Below are positions 1-8,088 of a stretch of 30,523 nucleotides of DNA, in pieces. A model generated the notes under the pieces. It had not been told where the DNA came from. It worked only from the letters and a program-made list of their open reading frames with translations, and did no database searches. The DNA lies in the NCBI GenBank assembly GCA_964404765.1, contig CAYOLL010000067.1, positions 1-30,523 of the forward strand. Reading direction: 5' to 3'. The stretch comes from CAYOLL01 sp964404765 [NCBI: uncultured Gemmatimonadota bacterium]. Its GTDB lineage: Bacteria > 4572-55. Within the stretch, counting starts at the first letter, position 1; each line of letters opens with the position of its first letter. The translations under genes and the position numbers were made by a program.

Positions 1-88
1 AATTAATCTAAGTAATTTTTCTTTTTCTGGCAATGACTTTGTATATTTTATCGGTTAATGGTTTGTGACAATTTTCAAAAAGTATGTT
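1..88. other. A/T-rich non-coding left edge
   Basis: This is A/T-rich sequence downstream of the usher stop codon. I see no convincing gene, hairpin terminator or repeat in it. Whatever follows the usher operon lies outside the window. Confidence 0.5.
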
Positions 89-2551
89 TCAATTATTCGT
101 GACGTACGGGCAACGCTGCACATCCTGGCCAAACATAAAATCCCGCAGTTCCACAGCTCGTTCGGAAGATTCAAATGCGCCGTTTTCAAGACTTTCCGGA
201 GCAACGACGACGCGATAATCGCCTACGGGCAGTCCATCCAGACGATAGAGACCAAATTGATCGGTTGTTGCCGCTTTTATACGTAACCCGTACAGATCGC
301 GCAATTCTACCAGCACACCCGGCAAAGCCTGACCGCTTTCATCCGTCACCCGACCGGCCAAACCATATTGGGCCAGCACGGAAAAATCCACATGAGTTGT
401 TGCCCCGGCAGCCACGGCAACAATCCGGGAGGTAAACAGCGGCGTAAGTTCCAATGGCAATCCCGCCGGATCAAACTCGACTGTATAGACGCCTTCTTTT
501 AGAAAACCAAGGTAAAAAACGCCCTGCGCATCCGTTTGGATGGCCCTCTGGCCATTCAGGCTGATTTTGAGCCGATCCAAATCGTAGCGCGTATTCCCCG
601 GTGTACGAATACGACCCGCAATGGCTCCCCAACGCTGCTGAATACCGGAGGTTGCCGCCGGCAGCAGGCGTCCGCCGGAAAGCGTCCAATCGGCAGTCAA
701 GGCGATCTGGAGGCGGGAGTCCGCCGTAACACGGCGGCCGGAGGAGCGGTATTCGACTTGAGCCAGCAAACCGGGCCGCAGTGATGCGCTGCCGCCCGCA
801 ATCCAGGCCGGCCGGCCTTCACTTAAAGATATACCCAAATGCAGCAAGGGATCCGTCAGCTTTAGGCCGCCGCGATGCAGAGTCAGCTCATAAACCGGCG
901 ACATGCTTTGACCGAAAAGAGCCCGCCCGGTCAATTGATAGCGTCGGGCAAAACCGTAAAACCCTTCGACGGTGGCGTGCTCGTAATAATTGAGCATGAA
1001 ACGAGCGGCTCGTGATAGCTGATAATTGGCATTCAGCGCGTAATTCCCCGCATAATCCGGCCGCGCATACAAAGAAAACATGGCGGTTGGATTCCAGGAG
1101 ATGCCGGGACGCACAAAACGAATGTGTCTATTGACGTTATTTTCTTCAACAGCAGTCAAACTCAGGCGCAGGGTCTTGTCGGGCCGGTAGTGTGCTTCGG
1201 CGCGCAGACTTCGTGGCGAGAACAGATCGTCCGGTTTGTGCAGAAACATCGCCCGCAATTGAAAAGGCCGCATATCCGCGTCTATTTCGAGGTCATATGC
1301 AAGATGACCCTCTATTCCGGCCAGGCAGGCCGTCGCGACCAGAGGCGCCAGCGGTCGGACAATCAAGCCAAGCTGAGCCTCAGTCTGTCGATCATTCTGC
1401 AGCGTGGCTTCAACGGTCATCCGATCCGACAAACCCTGTCGGTATTGATAAAAACCCACACCCGATCGTTTAGCGTTCGGGATTGCTTCTTCCGTCAAAT
1501 TGCCATCCGTGCCCAGACCGGCCAGGTGACTGATGACACCGCCCGGCAGCATAAATTCCGAGGTATTGATCGACATCTCGCGGATTTCGACCGGTGCAGC
1601 GCTGTTGAAACGGTCAAAAATATGGACTTCAATTGTGTTGAATTGCCGCGTCGGCAGGTTCACGTCGGCAAATTGATAAAGACCGTCCAGACCAACCATT
1701 TGTTGGGCGAGCAGGCGACCATTGACCTTCAACTGTGCCCGTCCGCCCGGCGGAGCTTCGCCGTAAAAAGAGCGCCCCACTTGCGCCCGCCGACCAAGCA
1801 GCTCATTTGCTCCGGCTGAATATTGGAGATGGGGCGGTCTGTTAATCCAACCGGCCTGCACCCCGGTTAATTCCAGACTGTTGAGCAATGGATGAAGTTG
1901 CAGGCGCTGCTGTCCGACCAGGAACAACATTTGGTCGCCCGGACGCAGCCAGCTATACTCGCGCAACTTTTTCGCCCCGGTAAAATCGTCCCGGTATGAC
2001 GCCCGCCATATCCCGCCGTGAAAACGCCCGCCCAGAATTGTCGAACTTTGATAGCCGTCCCGGCGCGGTCCGTACCGGTTGTAAACGACCTCTGCGTGAA
2101 TGGCGGATAGACTGAAGGCGGGCGGGTGCGCATCCGGCTTTAACGGTGCGCCGGACGGAGGCGGTTCTTCCAATTGCCAGGGGATGTCAAAATTCAGGGC
2201 AAAATCGGCCTGTTCAAAAAAGACCGGGGTGATCAGTTTGGTTTCGATGAAGTGTTCGGAGATGTACAGCGTCCCACCGATATGATGTTGATCCTTCGTG
2301 GGAAGATCGGCGGAACCAATCGGAGTCACCAATCGCAGCGTATCGGCGTTGTGTTGGATTTTAATCTTTGCAGCGTCAGCAAAGGGCTGGAGCGGAATCA
2401 GGAAAAGGCTGTCCGCTTGTCGGACTTCACAGGTCGCCACTTGCATGTGGCGAATTTTCAGACCCACCAACAGCAAGTTGTTAGCCGGCACGGCCGTCGG
2501 CAATAGTCCCCCGCAAATGATCCAGCCAATAAGCAGATATTTCCAGCGCAT
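89..2551 (-). CDS. Chaperone-usher type outer-membrane usher
   Basis: Predicted outer-membrane channel that would export and assemble surface subunits in a chaperone-usher pathway. The 820-residue product begins with a signal peptide (about 1-23, ending AVPA). A small N-terminal region (about 25-130) is followed by barrel-like alternating sequence. Residues about 258-335 resemble the usher plug/middle domain: RSFYGEAPPGG, then VNGRLL, VGLDGLYQF and MLPGGV. More barrel-like sequence follows to about 680. The C-terminus carries two beta-sandwich domains of the carboxypeptidase-regulatory/Cna-B kind (about 685-760, 763-815; GRVTDESGQALPGVLVEL). The length fits ushers (about 800-850). The ATG has a GGAGTG ribosome site about 4 bases upstream. 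It is the last gene after subunit and chaperone. Sequence similarity to classical FimD/PapC is low, so the call rests on the plug motif, length and neighbours. Confidence 0.7.
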   Translation of the reverse strand: MRWKYLLIGWIICGGLLPTAVPANNLLLVGLKIRHMQVATCEVRQADSLFLIPLQPFADAAKIKIQHNADTLRLVTPIGSADLPTKDQHHIGGTLYISEHFIETKLITPVFFEQADFALNFDIPWQLEEPPPSGAPLKPDAHPPAFSLSAIHAEVVYNRYGPRRDGYQSSTILGGRFHGGIWRASYRDDFTGAKKLREYSWLRPGDQMLFLVGQQRLQLHPLLNSLELTGVQAGWINRPPHLQYSAGANELLGRRAQVGRSFYGEAPPGGRAQLKVNGRLLAQQMVGLDGLYQFADVNLPTRQFNTIEVHIFDRFNSAAPVEIREMSINTSEFMLPGGVISHLAGLGTDGNLTEEAIPNAKRSGVGFYQYRQGLSDRMTVEATLQNDRQTEAQLGLIVRPLAPLVATACLAGIEGHLAYDLEIDADMRPFQLRAMFLHKPDDLFSPRSLRAEAHYRPDKTLRLSLTAVEENNVNRHIRFVRPGISWNPTAMFSLYARPDYAGNYALNANYQLSRAARFMLNYYEHATVEGFYGFARRYQLTGRALFGQSMSPVYELTLHRGGLKLTDPLLHLGISLSEGRPAWIAGGSASLRPGLLAQVEYRSSGRRVTADSRLQIALTADWTLSGGRLLPAATSGIQQRWGAIAGRIRTPGNTRYDLDRLKISLNGQRAIQTDAQGVFYLGFLKEGVYTVEFDPAGLPLELTPLFTSRIVAVAAGATTHVDFSVLAQYGLAGRVTDESGQALPGVLVELRDLYGLRIKAATTDQFGLYRLDGLPVGDYRVVVAPESLENGAFESSERAVELRDFMFGQDVQRCPYVTNN

Positions 2552-2575
2552 GGGTCACTCCAAAACTCCCGGTTT

Positions 2576-2663
2576 GGAGTAGCAAACTTCAGTTTGCAGT
2601 TTGCAGTTTGCAAGTGATAAGTTTTTACTACGCAATTACTTGCAAACTGAAGTTTGCTACTCC
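2576..2663. repeat. Palindromic repeat family A, copy 1
   Basis: Perfect 22-bp inverted repeat (2576-2597 and 2642-2663) in the 166-bp gap between chaperone and usher. Each arm contains the 16-bp core GCAAACTTCAGTTTGC, itself a palindrome with a 2-base centre. AGTTTGC is repeated three times after the left arm, which looks like slippage. The part of the loop next to the right arm (CAATTACTTGCAAACTG) nearly matches copy 2, so this is a dispersed element and not a chance hairpin. Confidence 0.9.
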
Positions 2664-2717
2664 GCCAACTCCGCCAAAACATTTTCTTAAAGACTGTCCG
2701 TTATCCGTTATTCTTGA

Positions 2718-3566
2718 CTATTTCTCGGCTTCCACCCGGGGAAGAATACCGAAAGAGACGCCCATATCCAGCGGCATATCCCCGAATGTGCCGTTAATGT
2801 CTAACGTGTATTCACCCGGCGGCAGTGTTTCGGGCAGCGAAAGGGTCAATAAGCGGCGTGTACCGGGCAGCACGGGTGTGGTCGGCAACACGCCGATCAC
2901 TGCCAGCCCGTCGGGCTTGATAAAATCTTTGCTGTGAAGATTGACCAAAAAACTTGTTTTGTCCTTACCAGGATAAACTGCGGCCGGCCAGATGCCGTAT
3001 TGGCCATTCAGTCGGACGTGGGCATTGCCGTATGATTCCAGATCAAATAAGGCCACGGGCAGTTTTTTTTCGGTCTTGACGGTAACGCCGTGCAATTCGC
3101 CGCGCCGAATTACCTCGCCGGCGTAACCGTAGATGGCGATGCCCATGCGTCCGACAACGCTAGCCTGAGATGTGTCGGCCGGATCGGGTATCTCTTCAAA
3201 ATAAACTATGGCTCGATGCTCGCCCGCTGTCGGTGTGACGCGGGGGCGAATGGAAAACCGCACGGTCTGATACTTACCGGCCGGGATAGTAAAGTTCAGA
3301 GGGTTCAGCGCCAGCCATTGATCTAACGATTGCTCCGCGGGCGGCAGGAGCCGGACGGAACTCCGCTCATCCAGATCCCAGTTATAAACCGCGACCTTGA
3401 CCTGAATCGGCCGCGGCCCGTAATTGATGACCTGGGCGGATTCAGTGGCCGGCGGCCCGTCAAGCGTCACTTCAAAGCGCGGCGGGCTGACCCCGATCTG
3501 GGCCTCGACAGCTTGCGCCATCCAGCCGGTAAGAAAGATTGCGATAAGTAAGATGTGTTGTCTCAT
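2718..3566 (-). CDS. Periplasmic PapD-like pilus assembly chaperone
   Basis: Predicted periplasmic chaperone that would hold and deliver the neighbouring subunit to the usher. The 282-residue product starts with a signal peptide (MRQHILLIAIFLTGW...AVEA). The mature start, IGVSPPRFEVTLDGPP, is typical of the first immunoglobulin-like domain of this superfamily. Further on are FTIPAGKYQTVRFSIRP and GEHRAIVYFEEIP, which match the F-G strands and the 'YR..I.F.E.P' region, and then a second beta domain ending LPPGEYTLDINGTFGD. It is somewhat longer than classical FimC/PapD (about 220-240). I chose the ATG at 3566 because it gives a clean signal peptide; the open frame further upstream runs through a repeat and a terminator. 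No strong Shine-Dalgarno is visible, which may lower its translation relative to the subunit. Confidence 0.75.
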   Translation of the reverse strand: MRQHILLIAIFLTGWMAQAVEAQIGVSPPRFEVTLDGPPATESAQVINYGPRPIQVKVAVYNWDLDERSSVRLLPPAEQSLDQWLALNPLNFTIPAGKYQTVRFSIRPRVTPTAGEHRAIVYFEEIPDPADTSQASVVGRMGIAIYGYAGEVIRRGELHGVTVKTEKKLPVALFDLESYGNAHVRLNGQYGIWPAAVYPGKDKTSFLVNLHSKDFIKPDGLAVIGVLPTTPVLPGTRRLLTLSLPETLPPGEYTLDINGTFGDMPLDMGVSFGILPRVEAEK

Positions 3567-3605
3567 TTTTAAATACCGTTTCAATTCAAAATTTCTTATC
3601 AATTT

Positions 3606-3680
3606 GGAGTAGCAAACTTCAGTTTGCAGGTGTGATATGCTCATCCGGGCAATTGCTTGCAAACTGAAGTTTGCTACTCC
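3606..3680. repeat. Palindromic repeat family A, copy 2
   Basis: Second copy of the same 22-bp inverted repeat (arms 3606-3627 and 3659-3680, perfect), between the subunit terminator and the chaperone start. In the minus-strand transcript it forms a stem close to the chaperone 5' end. Confidence 0.9.
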
Positions 3681-3718
3681 ACCGATGCGGTAGACTTGCC
3701 CCGCTGTCCCATAAAATG

Positions 3719-3752
3719 AAAAAGCGGCATCCTGCCACAGGACGCCGCTTTT
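3719..3752 (-). terminator. Rho-independent terminator/attenuator after the subunit gene
   Basis: On the minus strand a hairpin with a 9-bp stem (3720-3728 with 3744-3752) is followed, after one mismatch, by 5 more pairs (3730-3734 with 3738-3742). It ends in a short T run (plus-strand A run from 3719). It begins 19 bases after the subunit stop codon. Because chaperone and usher lie downstream on the same strand, it probably works as a leaky terminator that keeps subunit mRNA in excess. Confidence 0.75.
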
Positions 3753-3771
3753 GGCCACGAAAAGCAAGCGC

Positions 3772-4404
3772 TTACAAACTGGTTGCGGTGATGCTGAATT
3801 GATACGTTGCCCCCGCGTCTTGATACGTGCCGGCGCGGGTGGCGCCGCTGAGATTCAGATCAAACTGCATGTCGCCGTTCTGCTGGGAGCCGGGCCCGGT
3901 CGGGACAAAGGTGACGCTGTTGCCATAACCGCCAACGCCGCTCAGCCGAGTGTTGACATCATTGATCACAATGGTACCACCATCCACGTTGGTCAAGTTG
4001 GCTTGATTGCCTACAGCGGTGGCAACCTGGATACTATTGCCGCTATTGCCAATGGCGCGCACGGCCCAAGCCTCCGTTAACGTCAGCAACTGATTGGCGG
4101 CGGGTGATATTCCGGTCATCGGACTCGGGATGTTCAGATCGGCGGCCCAGCCAACCGGGGCGGCGGCAATTGTGCCTTCATCAATCAAACCACTGGCCGG
4201 CCAGCCGATTGCCGTGCGCATGTCGGCGGCGCTCAACGTCACGTTGATCTGGCTGTAATAGGACAAAACCAGCACCGCCGGAATGCTGACGTTGACTTTC
4301 CCGGTGCCGGTCACCTGAGCTTCGACCGCTGACGAACTCAGCGCGATAAACAACGCCGCCGACAGGGTCATAGTGATGAATGACCTCAAAAAAAATTTTA
4401 ACAT
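3772..4404 (-). CDS. Secreted pilin-like subunit of the chaperone-usher operon
   Basis: Probable structural subunit exported by the downstream chaperone and usher. The 210-residue product has a signal peptide (MLKFFLRSF...SSSAVEA, cleaved before QVTG). The mature protein is small, cysteine-free, rich in G/N/T/A, and reads as alternating beta strands. It ends in a strand-like segment, GTYQDAGATYQFSITATSL, resembling the last strand of secreted beta-sandwich subunits. The ATG at 4404 has a near-perfect ribosome site (AAGGAGGAG, 6 bases away), much stronger than that of the next gene, as expected for an abundant subunit. It is the first gene of the operon, with a plausible promoter upstream and a terminator just after it. 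I do not recognise a named family; its position is the main evidence. No second subunit or tip adhesin is seen. Confidence 0.6.
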   Translation of the reverse strand: MLKFFLRSFITMTLSAALFIALSSSAVEAQVTGTGKVNVSIPAVLVLSYYSQINVTLSAADMRTAIGWPASGLIDEGTIAAAPVGWAADLNIPSPMTGISPAANQLLTLTEAWAVRAIGNSGNSIQVATAVGNQANLTNVDGGTIVINDVNTRLSGVGGYGNSVTFVPTGPGSQQNGDMQFDLNLSGATRAGTYQDAGATYQFSITATSL

Positions 4405-4470
4405 AATAACTCCTCCTTTAAAAAAATTTAAAAAGTGTGGTGAACCAACGATCACGCTTATCTACGCTAC

Positions 4471-4499
4471 AGGATAATGACTTGTTTCGCTATTGTCAG
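4471..4499 (-). promoter_or_regulatory. Candidate sigma70-type promoter for the subunit operon
   Basis: On the minus strand, CTGACA (4494-4499) and TATCCT (4471-4476) are separated by exactly 17 bases, about 65 bases upstream of the subunit ATG. The match is 5/6 and 4/6 to consensus. Primary sigma factors in FCB bacteria can use other boxes, so this is only a candidate. Confidence 0.4.
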
Positions 4500-4566
4500 C
4501 CCTACAAAATGTTTACAAATGGATGATGCTTCGGCCTAACATGTTTACTCAAAAGCGGTTATAAAT

Positions 4567-5475
4567 CTACAAAGTTTGCAAAAAAGCCGTCAAATTCTGA
4601 TCCGCCTCCAGACCCAGCTTTTGGCGGATACGATGGCGTTGAATGTCCACGCTGCGGTCGGCGATATACAAAATACCGGCAATCTCTTTGGAAGACAGGT
4701 TGATCTTGAGCAACGCGCAGATTTGCAGTTGGCGCGGCGTCAAGTCGGAAAAACGCTGCGACAGACGACGCAAAAAATCATCGTGCAGTTGGTTGAATTG
4801 TTTTTCAAATTCCTGCCAGACATTGGCGGCGTTGGTTTGCTTGCTCAAACGGGCGACAAATGCCTTCAACTCGGTCTTGGTGGTACGATGATTGGCAAAC
4901 GCTTTCACTTCGACCAGAATGCTTTTCAGCAGCTCGTTTTTTTCGGCCAGGTTCAGGGCAAAGGTACTCAACTCTTTGTTTTTATAAGCCAGCGCCTCTT
5001 CATGGGCCCGCCGTAAGCGCTCTTCGGCCTGCTTGCGTTCGGTAATATCCTTGCAGACGGTGATCATGCCGATCAATTGCCCGGCAGCGTCAATCACCCG
5101 CGTAGAAACAAGTTCGACCGGGAAGCGGCTGCCGTCCTTGCGCAGATTGACGCTTTCGCGCTGCCAGTTTTCCGCCCGCTGCAACTCGGCGGTCGTCATC
5201 TCGCGGTGCTGCCCGGGTGTGCCGAAAATGCAGGCATGTTGACCAATCAGCTCTTCGACCGCGTAGCCGTGCAGCCGCGCATCAGCCGGATTGGTGAAAA
5301 TAATATGACCGGCGGTGTCGGTGATGGTCACGCCCACGTCGATGGTCTCAATGGCTTTTCGAAGTTTGAGCAGAAAAATTTCGACCGGAACATCCGGCGG
5401 AACATCCGACGCATCAAGCAGATGAACGGACATTGGCTCAAACGAATCATCTAAAACGGATACATACGAGTTCAT
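4567..5475 (-). CDS. PAS-domain LuxR-type transcriptional regulator
   Basis: Predicted cytoplasmic one-component regulator that senses through a PAS domain and binds DNA through a C-terminal LuxR/NarL-type helix-turn-helix. Of 302 residues, about 35-155 form the PAS/PAC unit (KAIETIDVGVTITDTAG...TNPADARLHGY...CKDITERKQAEERL). A helical linker follows. Residues about 240-302 are the helix-turn-helix (LTPRQLQICALL, then SSKEIAGILYIADRSVDIQRHRIRQKLGL). I chose the ATG at 5475 because it leads soonest into conserved sequence; 5433 is possible. No receiver domain is present, so it is not a classical response regulator. It sits on the same strand, upstream of the subunit operon, and is the natural candidate to control it. 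Its PAS is closely related to the first PAS of the kinase at 13425-14984. Confidence 0.8.
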   Translation of the reverse strand: MNSYVSVLDDSFEPMSVHLLDASDVPPDVPVEIFLLKLRKAIETIDVGVTITDTAGHIIFTNPADARLHGYAVEELIGQHACIFGTPGQHREMTTAELQRAENWQRESVNLRKDGSRFPVELVSTRVIDAAGQLIGMITVCKDITERKQAEERLRRAHEEALAYKNKELSTFALNLAEKNELLKSILVEVKAFANHRTTKTELKAFVARLSKQTNAANVWQEFEKQFNQLHDDFLRRLSQRFSDLTPRQLQICALLKINLSSKEIAGILYIADRSVDIQRHRIRQKLGLEADQNLTAFLQTL

Positions 5476-5671
5476 AAATAAATCGAACCTTGACGGAAAG
5501 TGTACGCAGTGCGGTATTATGGCAGGGTTATGACCGCCATCGGCAGGACTTTGCAAACTTTGTGCCGTAAGATATGAATCGTTCGGTAAAACGCTAATTT
5601 GTTGGCAGGATAAGGGATACGGGAGAGGTCGCTTCGGTGCGTCTGGTGGCCCGAAACTTATTTTCCAAATT

Positions 5672-6520
5672 TCAAGCGGAAATTTCCGAACTTTCGTTGT
5701 TCAATCGAGAGAGCCGGCGGCGCAAACCGGCGGCTTCTCGGCACTCCAGCAGGCTGAAGTAGTGAAACGCCATCGCCACGAGTTTTACGGACCATAGAAA
5801 AAACCCCAGCGCATCCAGCATAGCTGCCAGCAATCCCAAAGCGGCCATTAAAACAGAGGAACTATTTCCCTCATGGCCCACGACAATAGCAATAAGAATA
5901 TAATGCGGCGCTTTCAGGACATAGTTTAATGGCGTAAGCATGAGGAAAGCGAGAATAATCAGTCGAAACGTAATGCTGATATTGTCACGAACCAGAACAA
6001 TGCAGCGACCAGGCGCTTTGAAAACCCCGATTTTTTCAAACGTGACGACCGCGTAAATAATGGAAAACACGACCGTCAGGTAAATACCCGGCAGAATTAC
6101 CAGAACATAACCAAAAATCATCAGGGCGTACGTGCATAACATCGCGCCAAAAATGCGCCAACCGTTTTTGCGGTTAAATGCCTTCAACTCGTCTAATTCA
6201 AATCCATCCGGCCCACGCTCGATGTAGAGCGAAATATAGCCGTAAACAGTCGTAATCATGCTAATCCAGGCAAAAACGTAGATTAGCGCAATCCCGGCGT
6301 AGCCAAAAACGCCTAAAATCGCATAAGCGCCGCCGGTCATTTCCGAAAAAATGGTTAAACCGCCCAATAATCCGGCAACTAAAACATACGGGCCAGGAAT
6401 ATACAGCAACGCCTGCCCAAATTTTTTATAATTTTGCCGGATAAAAATAAAGGTGGCGTTTAACACCTCGGCAACGCTGCGCTGACGCTGAAAATTGATA
6501 TAATCGGGTGTCTCAGCCAT
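5672..6520 (-). CDS. Multi-pass membrane protein of unknown function
   Basis: The 282-residue product has a short cytoplasmic N-terminus (INFQRQRSVAEVLNATFIFIRQNYKKF), then about five or six hydrophobic segments (near LLYIPGPYVLVAGLLGGL, YAGIALIYVFAWISMI, LCTYALMIFGYVLVILPGIYL, IILAFLMLTPL, LMAALGLLAAMLDALGFFLW). It ends in a charged tail, FHYFSLLECREAAGLRRRLSRL. Proteins with this layout and a 'YFSL.E..EA.GL..R' tail are, from memory, often found beside SpoIIM-family genes in Bacteroidota-like genomes, as here. The ATG at 6520 has a good ribosome site (GAAGAGG). I do not know its substrate or activity. Confidence 0.75.
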   Translation of the reverse strand: MAETPDYINFQRQRSVAEVLNATFIFIRQNYKKFGQALLYIPGPYVLVAGLLGGLTIFSEMTGGAYAILGVFGYAGIALIYVFAWISMITTVYGYISLYIERGPDGFELDELKAFNRKNGWRIFGAMLCTYALMIFGYVLVILPGIYLTVVFSIIYAVVTFEKIGVFKAPGRCIVLVRDNISITFRLIILAFLMLTPLNYVLKAPHYILIAIVVGHEGNSSSVLMAALGLLAAMLDALGFFLWSVKLVAMAFHYFSLLECREAAGLRRRLSRLNNESSEISA

Positions 6521-6568
6521 GCTTGACCTCTTCCGAAATCGGCTCATGGAACAAGTTTGTGGAAATCT

Positions 6569-6630
6569 AACCTTGCGAAGGTTTCAGTGCACAAAACATG
6601 CAGATTTCAAATTAAGCCTTCGCAAGGTTT
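6569..6630. repeat. Palindromic repeat family B, copy 1
   Basis: AACCTTGCGAAGGTTT (6569-6584) and its inverted partner AGCCTTCGCAAGGTTT (6615-6630). Each arm is a small palindrome (AACCTT-GCG-AAGGTT), and the two arms also pair with each other. It fills the 117-bp gap between the SpoIIM-family gene and the membrane protein gene. A second copy lies at 25723-25805. Confidence 0.85.
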
Positions 6631-6637
6631 CACCATC

Positions 6638-7618
6638 TTAGCCCATGAAACCCGAAATCCTTTGATTTGCAACCCGCTGTAGTTGATAAGGATAGAGCAC
6701 AAAATAAAAAATCATCACTGCCAACGATCCAAAAATGATCAGTAAACTCAGACCCGGCGGCATGTCGGTATGGCGGGTAATATAGCTTTCCAAAAAACCG
6801 GCGGTGATAAAAATCGGGATAAGCCCGACCGTGATTTTCAGGCCGCGTTTGGCCCCGCGCATAAAGGATTCCTGCCGCGTATACGTACCCGGAAAAAGAA
6901 TGCTGTTGCCGACGACAAATCCGGCCCCGCCGGCAATGACAATCGCCAGTAACTCAAATGTGCCGTGAATCATGACCACCAGAATTGATTTCCATAACAA
7001 ACCTTTTTCAAAAAAAATGAAAAAAAACGCCCCGACCATGACGCCGTTATTAAAGAGAATGTAGGCCGTACCCGCCGAAAAAATAATGCCAAAAGCAAAG
7101 GCCATAAACGCCACCCGAATATTGTTAATGGTGATGGCCAGAAACATCGTTGCTTCGGGGCTGGATTTGTAAATGGCCAGCGGATCGCCCTGCTCGATAT
7201 TGTCCAGCGTCTTGTTCACGTAGCCGTCGCCCAGAATCAGCCGCACAAAGGTGTCGTCATGGGCGGCGGAAACCGCTCCAATCGCAATCGCCGCCACAAA
7301 AATGATCAGGGCGTAGAGCAACTGCGGGTGATGGTCTTTAAACAACAGCGGCAACTCGTATTTCCAAAAGGCTTTCAGGCGGCCGCTTTCTTCCTTTTTG
7401 TTTTTGTAGATGGCCTGATGCACTTTGGCTGTCAAACCGTTCAGGTAGCCGGCGGTCTTGCTGTTGGGGAAATTGGTGACGGCGTATGCTAAATCATCGG
7501 TCAATTGGATAAACAACTCGGCCAGAAGATCGGGATTGGCTTTTTGCGGCTGCGCGATCAGCGTTTCAAACTGCCGCCAGCGATCACTATTTTGTTTAAG
7601 AAAGGCAACTTCGGTCAT
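6638..7618 (-). CDS. SpoIIM-family (stage II sporulation protein M-like) membrane protein
   Basis: Integral membrane protein of the SpoIIM/DUF95 family. In non-sporulating bacteria the family is common and its role is unsettled; envelope or membrane-remodelling jobs have been suggested. The 326-residue product has a soluble helical N-terminus (about 1-100). Hydrophobic segments follow: LLYALIIFVAAIAIGAV, NNIRVAFMAFAFGIIFSAGTA, VMVGAFFFIFFEKGL, then the family-typical VVMIHGTFELLAIVIAGGAGFVVG, and two C-terminal segments. The H-G-x-x-E in the fifth segment is the hallmark I rely on. It precedes the smaller membrane protein on the same strand. Finding it here does not imply sporulation. Confidence 0.85.
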   Translation of the reverse strand: MTEVAFLKQNSDRWRQFETLIAQPQKANPDLLAELFIQLTDDLAYAVTNFPNSKTAGYLNGLTAKVHQAIYKNKKEESGRLKAFWKYELPLLFKDHHPQLLYALIIFVAAIAIGAVSAAHDDTFVRLILGDGYVNKTLDNIEQGDPLAIYKSSPEATMFLAITINNIRVAFMAFAFGIIFSAGTAYILFNNGVMVGAFFFIFFEKGLLWKSILVVMIHGTFELLAIVIAGGAGFVVGNSILFPGTYTRQESFMRGAKRGLKITVGLIPIFITAGFLESYITRHTDMPPGLSLLIIFGSLAVMIFYFVLYPYQLQRVANQRISGFMG

Positions 7619-7748
7619 GGGATTCGTCTGTAACTCCGGAATAGGGCTGCGTATCTAACTAAATAAAGAGAATAATATCCCAACTCCACCATTTCATTCA
7701 GGAATTGGCGAAGGCATTCGGTATCATGCTCGCTAGCCAGGCGGTTTT

Positions 7749-7857
7749 GGCCGCCCATTTCAGCAGTTCCCGCCTGGCCGCGTTCAGTTTGCCGATCTTG
7801 CCCGCCATCAGCGTGACGACGTTGTCAGTCATGTTGCAGGCGCGGATTTGGGCCATG
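7749..7857 (-). pseudogene. 109-bp remnant of a paralogue of the giant kinase-ATPase gene
   Basis: These 109 bases align without gaps to 11452-11560 inside the neighbouring 8089-13302 gene, in the same orientation, with six mismatches by my count (about 94% identity). Read leftwards it encodes MAQIRACNMTDNVVTLM and onward to RELLKWAA, part of the region after the ATPase domain. Homology stops abruptly on both sides, apart from a possible 8-base match (7741-7748, GGTTTT region) to sequence just before a GGCCGCC repeat in the intact gene. It is either the stump of a former tandem copy or a captured fragment. The rest of 7619-7940 shows no gene. Confidence 0.85.
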
Positions 7858-7940
7858 TTGTTAGCGGGAATCCAGTCGGACGGTGGATGCCCGATAGAAA
7901 CATTCGGGCATGACAGACTGAAAGAGTGTTAGGTACTTAA

Positions 7941-8052
7941 CTACTGCTTGATGGCATAAGTTCGTGTAAACTTAGACCTAATAGGTTTTCAAAACCTATT
8001 AGGTCTGGCCTGCGCGAAAAAGTTCACACGAACTTACGCCGCGTAGCACTAC
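7941..8052. repeat. Inverted-repeat element family C, copy 1
   Basis: About 112-bp element. The outer arms (7957-7973 and 8020-8036) match over 17 bp with one mismatch, and weaker pairing extends to 7941/8052. Inside is a perfect 15-bp palindrome with a one-base centre (7975-8005; arm GACCTAATAGGTTTT). A second copy at 15055-15153 keeps the outer arms and right flank while its inner stem differs by paired changes. It sits 36 bases after the kinase-ATPase stop codon and could also stop or stabilise that transcript. Confidence 0.85.
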
Positions 8053-8088
8053 TTCGGTCTCACCGGCTTTAAATTTAGCCAGAGCTTC

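Noticed and set aside
1124-1819. A 231-codon open frame on the plus strand
   Set aside because: Antisense to the usher coding sequence, with no domain, no credible start context and atypical composition.
6638-7618. Evidence of endospore formation from SpoIIM and SpoIIE-domain proteins
   Set aside because: Both families are widespread in non-sporulating bacteria. No other sporulation gene is present, and the outer-membrane usher indicates a Gram-negative envelope.
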